NCBI GenBank assembly: GCA_965249765.1
Contig: CBDFMR010000005.1
Location: 2,480,001-2,544,000 of the forward strand
Source: CBDFMR01 sp965249765
Lineage (GTDB): Bacteria; Bacteroidota; Bacteroidia; Chitinophagales; Saprospiraceae
Reading direction: 5' to 3'
DNA length: 64,000 nucleotides
In this document: positions 57,452 through 64,000 of the stretch, piece by piece
Layout of the letters: the number at the start of each line of letters is the position of its first letter
How positions within the stretch are numbered: the first letter of the stretch is position 1
Position numbers and translations under genes: made by a program
Notes under the pieces: model-generated
Database searches by the model: none
What the model saw: only the letters and a program-made list of their open reading frames with translations
What the model was told of the DNA's origin: nothing

Positions 57452-59814
57452 CAGTTATTTTTAACGGTGATTCTAAGAGCCTTCAGACCATCAGCCCCTT
57501 GCATTTTTTCAAGCTCCAGATCTTCCACATTACTATCAATATAATCCCTGCCTATCAGATAATCTATATAATCAAGGTACTCGGTTTTATCTGCTTCACT
57601 CAAGTATACTATAGCTATCTTCCCAGCAATTGTAAGTCTCTCATCTGTCCCTTTTACGACAGCCTTGTCTATTCTTTTCTTTAATATCTCATATCTGACA
57701 TTATAGGTTCCGTCAACATCGAACCGCTTCTCATCCATTCTAAATCTGATGCTTATCGGATTATTGTAGACAAAAATCAATTGTGCCGTATTCAATGGAA
57801 TGTCCAATGTAGGTCTTAGCTCCTCTACAAATCGAGCAATTTTACACATATTGGCAAGCTGCCATATTCTAAATTCTTTTACATCATACTGCGAAAAATT
57901 CCCTGACTGTAATATTGATTGTCCGAGATACATATTGTACTCAACGCCATCCGTCTTATACTTCTCAAAAAAATGGGGAAGCACTTTCTGAAGTTTTTCA
58001 TCCTCTGCGTCCAGAAAAGAAGATATCCCGATATTCAACTTGGCGACACTTTCTTCAAATGACTTCCGCTCTCTATAGACAATATTAAGCCCTGTATCTA
58101 GATGTGAAATGTATGAAGCATAGGCCTCTTTATCTAGGTCATCATACCGTTCAGAAAAGTCGTAAAATACAGGGTTTAATTCTTCAGATATGAGTTTAAT
58201 GACCGAAGACTCATCCTGTGAAGTATAGTTCTCTTTAATCCGGGATATTGTTCTTTCTATTTCAATTTTAAATTTGTGCAAAATATGGAGGTCCTTTTGC
58301 TCTAGCCACACATTGACGAGATTCAATGCCAATGCCAAATTTTCCAACAAGTCATTTTGTATGGACGTGTTCCTAATTTTACTCGAACCCACAATATCCG
58401 ATTGTCCAAATAATGGCATAAGATTTTCAAATACTATAGCACCAATTTCCACATCCCTACCTTCCATTATATGCACGAAGTAATCTGTAGCAATTTCATC
58501 AAACTTCCATTCAACACTGGGGTGAATAGAAGTAAATTTTTCCTGAATGATCTGAGACACCCTATTCTCTAAATGCTTGACATAGTTCCCATATGATCCA
58601 TCAAGAAGATTCAATACTTTCTTGATCTTAGCTACAACAACGCTGTTGAAATCGTATGCTTTCTTAGAACATATCTCCACTATGTTTACCAGATCACCAT
58701 CATCATCGTAGACCGGATGTAAGATCACGCTTTGGTATCCTCGGGTAGCAAGAAGGTCATCTAGCTCATTGCCATCACTAAGAAGCGCGATATGTTCACA
58801 AAGTACATTCTCACGGGTCTCGATCACTTGACCATAAGATCCACCGTTTTCAGCTGTTGCAAGGACTTTCGTAATCTCATCTCCACTGAGACCGGTAAGG
58901 CTCAAGGATTCCATTTTATATTGAATCTTTTCATCCACTACCACAAGTCCTACCGTCAAATGCTCTTTCCCTAGATATGCCCTCAATCTCGTCGATAAGA
59001 ATTCCAAAAAATCTGATGGCTTCCTATCACCCTCTATTGTATTAATAACATATTTCAATTCGGCCAAGGTCTCTACTTCGGTAATATCCGCCCATTGTCC
59101 AAGGGCAAATCCGTAAAACTCAAACATCTCTGTCGGGAAATATTTTGACCAGAGACCATGGTTGTCCAAATTGTTAAGCAAGTGATTTATTTCACCCTGT
59201 GATAGATCAGGAAGATCACCAACTACCTTGGCTTCAATAAAATCTGTACTCACTAGGATCTGATAATGCTTATGAATTTTAGTCTTAGTGTTGTATAAAT
59301 TTAATACAATGGTCTTACTATCACTCAAGTCCTGATCATAAAAGCGATCCAGGATAAAAGTGTATAGTTTCTTACGATTGCCCTTGGCAATTTGATGCAA
59401 ATCATCATTATCAATAATTAATTCCCACTCTTCTCCCTCTAATATGTTCTTCAGTGCTTCTGTTGATACAAGAATATCTTTCGCAAACGGTGACGAGATA
59501 AAGCTTAGATTATCACGCTGAAACATGGAAGGAATCACCATTCTGACCAACGTCTGAAACTCATGAGAATTCTTCATCTCATCTATCGATGACGTGTCTT
59601 TTTTCAAGTATTCAGAATACTTTTTCAAGATAGGTTCTACTGTAGACTGCGTATACTTACATCCATTTTTAACCATGCCTGACATTTCCTTGATAAACGG
59701 ATCAAAGCTAAACCGTGTAACATACCCCAAATCACCTCCGTCCTTCAGCTTCTTCGTTACGTCGGTTAGTTTAAACCTTGACTGTAATTCTTGTTTTTCT
59801 AGAACTTCTGACAT
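57451..59814 (-). CDS. large GAF-domain protein, unknown function
   Basis: 787 residues, soluble, no signal peptide. The middle part (about 270-440) reads as a GAF-like sensor domain (LTVGLVVVDEKIQYKM, SVILHPVYDDDGDLVNIVEI). N- and C-terminal parts are mostly helical (EFYGFALGQWADITE, YNPISIRFRMDEKRF-like strand region) and not recognised. No kinase, cyclase or output domain is evident. The coupling with the HD-PycTM gene suggests both proteins act together, with the GAF protein as a possible ligand sensor. Confidence 0.75.
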   Translation of the reverse strand: MSEVLEKQELQSRFKLTDVTKKLKDGGDLGYVTRFSFDPFIKEMSGMVKNGCKYTQSTVEPILKKYSEYLKKDTSSIDEMKNSHEFQTLVRMVIPSMFQRDNLSFISSPFAKDILVSTEALKNILEGEEWELIIDNDDLHQIAKGNRKKLYTFILDRFYDQDLSDSKTIVLNLYNTKTKIHKHYQILVSTDFIEAKVVGDLPDLSQGEINHLLNNLDNHGLWSKYFPTEMFEFYGFALGQWADITEVETLAELKYVINTIEGDRKPSDFLEFLSTRLRAYLGKEHLTVGLVVVDEKIQYKMESLSLTGLSGDEITKVLATAENGGSYGQVIETRENVLCEHIALLSDGNELDDLLATRGYQSVILHPVYDDDGDLVNIVEICSKKAYDFNSVVVAKIKKVLNLLDGSYGNYVKHLENRVSQIIQEKFTSIHPSVEWKFDEIATDYFVHIMEGRDVEIGAIVFENLMPLFGQSDIVGSSKIRNTSIQNDLLENLALALNLVNVWLEQKDLHILHKFKIEIERTISRIKENYTSQDESSVIKLISEELNPVFYDFSERYDDLDKEAYASYISHLDTGLNIVYRERKSFEESVAKLNIGISSFLDAEDEKLQKVLPHFFEKYKTDGVEYNMYLGQSILQSGNFSQYDVKEFRIWQLANMCKIARFVEELRPTLDIPLNTAQLIFVYNNPISIRFRMDEKRFDVDGTYNVRYEILKKRIDKAVVKGTDERLTIAGKIAIVYLSEADKTEYLDYIDYLIGRDYIDSNVEDLELEKMQGADGLKALRITVKNN

Positions 59815-59927
59815 TAATTATTGTTTTTCTTGATATTGGAAGCTGCATTTACATCTATACAGCAAAAGCAGTTCCATTTATAACACAAATAGTATCATAA
59901 AGGTTAACTCTCACTTAAGATGAAATT

Positions 59928-62900
59928 ATGAAATTTCTGAAGTCCTGTCAACTCCTAGCAATTCTATGTCTTCTTCTAACCCTATACTCGTCTTGTAGTA
60001 CCTACAATGCGCCTTTTCTAAAAAATAGCACATTGGACAGTCACAGGCAACTTCCCGATAGTGACAATCTCAAGTATACCATTCACCTGATCGGAGATGC
60101 TGGAGGGGTAGATAATGTGGACGAAGGGACCAATTATGTGGTAGATGCTGTCAAAAGCCGGCTAAATCTGACAGGTGGTGATAAGGAAGCCGTGGTGTAC
60201 TTAGGAGACAATGTTTATCCGCAAGGATTGCATTCTAAGAAGCACCCTGACCGAGACCTTGAGGAAAAGATTCTCAGAGCTCAACTAGATATCGTAAAAG
60301 AAAATCGAGCAAGGGCATATTTTATACCTGGTAACCACGACTGGAAAAGAATGAAGAAGGGAGGAAGAAAGGCTGTATTGAGGCAAGAGGACTTTATTCA
60401 TGGTTATTATGATAAAAAGCACAAAGCAAGACTATTCCCAAAGAATGCTTGTGGTGACCCTGAGGTCGTCAAAGTCGGCAAAAACCTCGTACTGCTCTTC
60501 ATTGATTCACAATGGTGGCTTCATAACTGGGATCGGGAAAAGAAAATGAACAAGGGATGTGAGATGGATTCCAGAAGAGAATTTGTTGATGAAATTCAAG
60601 ACATTTTCATCAAATACAAAAACAAACAAGTTGTTGTATTTCTTCACCATTCAATCTTTAGCAATGGTAATCATGGTGGCAATTTTTCATTGAAGCAACA
60701 TCTATTTCCCCTTGAGGAAAAAGTAAACGGTCTATACCTCCCATTGCCAATCATAGGGTCAATTTATCCACTGTACAGGCAGCTTGGTGGTACAAATCAG
60801 GACATCGCCAATGAAGATTATCAAATGCTCCTTAGCGAATTACAAACGGCAGCCTCAGTAGCTAAGCATGTCATTTTTGCCTCCGGTCATGAGCATCTAC
60901 TCCAATACAATTATGCTCACGAAAATCACTTTATTGTAAGTGGCTCTGGTAGTCGGGTTGCATATAGTCAGGGAGGCAGAGATGCAGAGTTTGTCTACTC
61001 GCGCAGAGGGTTCACTACCTTATATTTCTATGACAATGGCGAAGTGTGGATGGACATCAGTACAGTAAGCCCAGTGGATGGAGAAAAACTCCAGCTGAGA
61101 AAATTACTCGTCAAGCAAAAAGCCGGAACTGAAGAGATTGAGCTTACCTACCCTTCATCTGCCCAGCTCCCCAAAACAGTTATTACCGCCGCCAATGAGA
61201 ATTTTGCTGCCGGAGGCTTTAAGAAATTACTACTTGGTCAGCAATATAGAGACATGTGGGCGACATCAATGGAGGTCCCCGTAGTGGATTTAGATAATAC
61301 ACTAGGTGGACTGACTCCCATAAAAAAAGGTGGAGGCATGTCATCCAATTCCTTGAGGATGGAAACAAACGAGGGGCGACACTACATCTTACGGTCGATC
61401 AACAAAGACTATCGCAAACTAGTACCTGAGAGCTGGCGTAATCTGAAGGCCATCAACATCATGAAGGATCAAAACAGTGCTTCGCATCCTTACGGAGCCT
61501 TGATCATCCCTTCCTTGTCCAAAGCAGCCAAAATTTATTATACGACTCCGCAATTAGTTTATCTCAAGAAACAGCAAGCTCTCGGATCGTACAATGACTT
61601 ATTTCCAGAAGAATTATACCTCCTCGAGGAAAGACCGGCAGGTGATTGGACAGGTCATGAAGCTTTTGGGAATTCCAGTGACATCATCGGATATAACGAT
61701 CTGCTAAAGAGACTTCGCACCAAAATAGATCACCATGTGGATCAGAAATGGGTGTTGAAATCCAGGCTTTTTGACATGTGGATTCATGACTGGGATCGTC
61801 ACGATGACCAATGGCGCTGGGCAAGCTTTAAAGAAGATGGTAAGACGATATACCGTCCAATTCCTAGAGATCGAGATCAAGCATTTTACAAATTTATTGG
61901 AGTGATCCCAAAGCTCGTCTCGATGGGAGCCATGAGGCAGTTTAAGACTTTTGATGATGAGATCAGCGATGTTCCCGGTCTATGTTTCAATGCAAAGCAC
62001 TTTGATCGATTTTTTCTGAATGGTCTTAGCTGGCCACAATGGGAATCTGTGGTCGAAGAGCTTCAATCTGACATTAACGAAGACGATATTAAGAATGCTA
62101 TGAAAGCCATGCCAAATGAAGTCAAAGAAATGGAAGAAAAAGATATGGTCAGAAAACTGAAGAAAAGAAAAAAGGATCTCAAGAAATATGCTAGAGAGCT
62201 TTACGAATACATCAATGAAGGAGTGGACATTGTAGGTACCGACCATGATGACATATTTAAAATCGATAGACAAGTTGACGGCACCACAAGAGTAAGACAT
62301 CATATAAAAAAGAAAAAGGAGAAGATTCTACGATACGATCGAGTTTTGGAACCTTCAGTGGTTGATGAAATAAGGATTTTCGGACTTGATGGTAAGGATA
62401 AATTTCAAATAACTGGGGACAGTAAAAAAGCGATCAAACTGAGAATTGTAGGTGGATTGGGTAAAGACAAGTTGGAGAATAATTCAGCAAATGCTGCATC
62501 AAATAAAGTCTATCTATATGATGCACTGGATGGAATAAAAATGGACAGCGACAAATATATCCTCGACAAGCGAAGTGATGACCTTGAGTCAAATGAATAT
62601 GATCGCAAACAATTTAAGTACAATACCTCGACAGCCTTGGTTTCCGCCAGCTTCACACAGGATGACGGATTCTGGTTGGGATACAGTGCCTCAAATACAA
62701 AACACGGATTTCGGAAAAATCCGTTTAAGACTAAGCACTCATATGGCGTTAGTTTTGCTCCCGGATCACGAAGCGCAATTAAAGTTCATTATGCCAGCAT
62801 ATTCAATGATGTCATTAATGACAAGATTTCGCTCTTGCCTTCGGCATTCTATTCCAACCCTAACTACATCAACTATTTTGGTCGTAACAACGATCTTACA

Positions 62901-63659
62901 GCTTCCTCAGAGAACAACGATTTCAACTGGGTAAGAATATCGAGCTATGGCGCTGACCTCAAACTAGGATATAACTGGTCAGGTGAAAAGATGAAGCTGA
63001 CTTTTGGACCAGAGTTTGAAAGCAACAAACTTCAAGAGCAAGAAGACCGAGTACTTGATGAATCTAATGAATTTACTGATGTTGATTTAGAAAGGAAGAA
63101 TTATGTCGGAGCAGGTGTAAGATTTACGCTAGAAAGCAAGGACAGAAATAGCAAGCCAACACGTGGCATAAGTCTTAATATAGGAGGAAACTGGCTAGAA
63201 GGCTTCGACGGAATCGGAAGTGTGCAGATGCTACATACTGACTTATCCTTCTTTCTTCCGGTAATGATCAAACCCCAATTAGTCCTGGGAACACATTTAG
63301 GATATAGCAAGTCGTGGGGCGATACTCAGGTCTACCATCTTCCCTCCATGGGCAATAATCGGTATCTCCGTGGGTATAGAAATGATAGGTTTAGAGGCGA
63401 TGCTTTATTCTATCAGCAGATTGATTTAAGAATGAATTTGTTTCACTGGGACAATTCATGGCTTCCAATGTCTGTGGGTGTCATGGGTGGATATGATTAT
63501 GGAAAGGTGTCTCAGGACTCAGAAGTTGATTCTGGATATCATGACAGTCTTACGTATGGTCTGTGGTTTGACATCCTGGAACTTGCAGTTTTACATCCGT
63601 TTATATCAACCTCTGATGAAGGAAATTATTTCAACTTTAGGTTGGGCTTTCATTTTTAG
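59928..63659 (+). CDS. lipoprotein fusing metallophosphoesterase, kinase-like segment and outer-membrane beta barrel
   Basis: 1243 residues. Lipobox LYSSCST at the start. Calcineurin-type phosphoesterase (about 45-330): HLIGDAGG, VVYLGDNVYP, IPGNHDWK, FLHHSIF, ASGHEHLL. A middle region (about 430-700) has DMWIHDWDRHDDQWRW followed by RPIPRDRDQAFYKF, like the catalytic and metal loops of atypical kinases (HipA, CotH, Fam20). Then comes a basic linker, a short GLDGKDKF repeat segment, and a C-terminal barrel (about 880-1243) ending in FNFRLGFHF as barrel proteins do. The gene is divergent from the GAF/HD-PycTM pair across 113 bases. Confidence 0.8.
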   Translation: MKFLKSCQLLAILCLLLTLYSSCSTYNAPFLKNSTLDSHRQLPDSDNLKYTIHLIGDAGGVDNVDEGTNYVVDAVKSRLNLTGGDKEAVVYLGDNVYPQGLHSKKHPDRDLEEKILRAQLDIVKENRARAYFIPGNHDWKRMKKGGRKAVLRQEDFIHGYYDKKHKARLFPKNACGDPEVVKVGKNLVLLFIDSQWWLHNWDREKKMNKGCEMDSRREFVDEIQDIFIKYKNKQVVVFLHHSIFSNGNHGGNFSLKQHLFPLEEKVNGLYLPLPIIGSIYPLYRQLGGTNQDIANEDYQMLLSELQTAASVAKHVIFASGHEHLLQYNYAHENHFIVSGSGSRVAYSQGGRDAEFVYSRRGFTTLYFYDNGEVWMDISTVSPVDGEKLQLRKLLVKQKAGTEEIELTYPSSAQLPKTVITAANENFAAGGFKKLLLGQQYRDMWATSMEVPVVDLDNTLGGLTPIKKGGGMSSNSLRMETNEGRHYILRSINKDYRKLVPESWRNLKAINIMKDQNSASHPYGALIIPSLSKAAKIYYTTPQLVYLKKQQALGSYNDLFPEELYLLEERPAGDWTGHEAFGNSSDIIGYNDLLKRLRTKIDHHVDQKWVLKSRLFDMWIHDWDRHDDQWRWASFKEDGKTIYRPIPRDRDQAFYKFIGVIPKLVSMGAMRQFKTFDDEISDVPGLCFNAKHFDRFFLNGLSWPQWESVVEELQSDINEDDIKNAMKAMPNEVKEMEEKDMVRKLKKRKKDLKKYARELYEYINEGVDIVGTDHDDIFKIDRQVDGTTRVRHHIKKKKEKILRYDRVLEPSVVDEIRIFGLDGKDKFQITGDSKKAIKLRIVGGLGKDKLENNSANAASNKVYLYDALDGIKMDSDKYILDKRSDDLESNEYDRKQFKYNTSTALVSASFTQDDGFWLGYSASNTKHGFRKNPFKTKHSYGVSFAPGSRSAIKVHYASIFNDVINDKISLLPSAFYSNPNYINYFGRNNDLTASSENNDFNWVRISSYGADLKLGYNWSGEKMKLTFGPEFESNKLQEQEDRVLDESNEFTDVDLERKNYVGAGVRFTLESKDRNSKPTRGISLNIGGNWLEGFDGIGSVQMLHTDLSFFLPVMIKPQLVLGTHLGYSKSWGDTQVYHLPSMGNNRYLRGYRNDRFRGDALFYQQIDLRMNLFHWDNSWLPMSVGVMGGYDYGKVSQDSEVDSGYHDSLTYGLWFDILELAVLHPFISTSDEGNYFNFRLGFHF

Positions 63660-64000
63660 ATTTGGCGATGGGTCAATTTGAAGATTTGAAGATGGGAAAG
63701 GGACATGAGTGGAGTAAAAGGTAACAAGTACAAAGTAGTAAGACTTTAAACTCAATAGTCAACAACTTAACCCCTCACAAACTAATCCTTCAACACGTGA
63801 AGATTTGAAGATTTGAAAATAGGTTATGGCAGCAAAAGAGGTAACCAGTTAATGAGTTAATTGAGCCGCGATTTTAAGACTTGGAAATGTGCTGATATTT
63901 GAAACATCGAAAAGAGTTAACGAGGTAAACCGGTCACGGACTAATGGCAGGAGATCTGATATTAAAAAGTGTAGCTACCCTTTTCGCCATGCTTTAGCTT
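63660..64000. repeat. low-complexity intergenic region with GAAGATTT words
   Basis: No gene is supported in the last 340 bases. TTGAAGATTTGAAGAT-like words occur around 63680-63695 and 63799-63820, with other near-repeats (AGTTAA, GGTAAC) nearby. On the minus strand the last 39 bases could be the tail of a gene (reading KLKHGEKGSYTF, then TAA at 63962-63964), which is too short to judge. Confidence 0.5.

Noticed and set aside
63962..64000. C-terminal end of a minus-strand gene at the window edge
   Set aside because: Only 12 codons and a stop are visible; no evidence beyond an open frame.

Overview
The window is chromosomal DNA of a Bacteroidota bacterium. This rests on a type IX secretion cargo with a gliding-type C-terminal domain next to a PorP/SprF protein, GldC, BshB1, MqnA, a LytTR/LytS-type pair, many Cys-lipoboxes and promoters of the TTG-N19-TAnnTTTG type. 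Gene content (nos genes, IS load, inositol/sphingolipid genes) would suit the Saprospirales, but that is a guess.

Layout. 1-4539: end of a nos-type ABC transporter (nosF partial, nosY with a truncated tail), then an SDR / queuosine-precursor transporter / SdiA-regulated lipoprotein operon divergent from an exonuclease III gene. 4598-5778: decayed IS3-family element. 5900-11100: DNA-damage cassette (SRAP protein, DnaE-type polymerase, small protein, LexA-like S24 repressor). 11238-14380: gldC, a YwaF-like membrane protein, a truncated DUF2237 gene, then IS200 and IS630 elements and an orphan IS66-type end. 14399-22621: TraB/GumN protein, Lrp regulator, small Zn-binding proteins, WYL regulator, DUF4197 lipoprotein, frameshifted DUF805 gene, LytS/LytR-type two-component pair and a porin-like protein. 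22703-31561: PorP/SprF and a type IX cargo gene of more than 2600 codons whose start is interrupted by an IS. 31562-39098: insertion-sequence island (two IS1634-like, one IS66-like, one relic) around an AraC gene. 39220-47483: acyl-CoA carboxylase, rRNA methyltransferase, lipoprotein, fabH-bshB1, TerB-like/DUF3052 pair, mqnA-mscS. 47667-56270: a ten-gene, mostly overlapping operon. 56312-63659: HD-PycTM protein and GAF protein, divergent from a metallophosphoesterase / beta-barrel fusion. The last 340 bases hold only low-complexity sequence.

The most coherent system is the operon at 47667-56270. It encodes enzymes for inositol-phosphate synthesis (MIPS), phosphatidylinositol synthesis (PIP synthase and a PgpA-type phosphatase), ceramide synthesis (serine palmitoyltransferase, GNAT acyltransferase, NAD-dependent reductase) and an AUR1-like inositol phosphorylceramide synthase. 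It adds a GtrA membrane protein, a DUF4833 protein and a diacylglycerol/sphingosine-kinase-like protein that could recycle the diacylglycerol released by the synthase. The second candidate is 56312-63659, where a Pycsar-effector-type membrane domain fused to an HD domain is coupled to a GAF protein. It faces a large lipoprotein that seems to combine a phosphatase, a kinase-like segment and an outer-membrane barrel.

Several genes show fresh-looking lesions (nosY, DUF805, tnpA, IS3 orfA/orfB, the T9SS start codon). They fit an IS-active genome, though single-base sequencing errors cannot be excluded for the one-base frameshifts.
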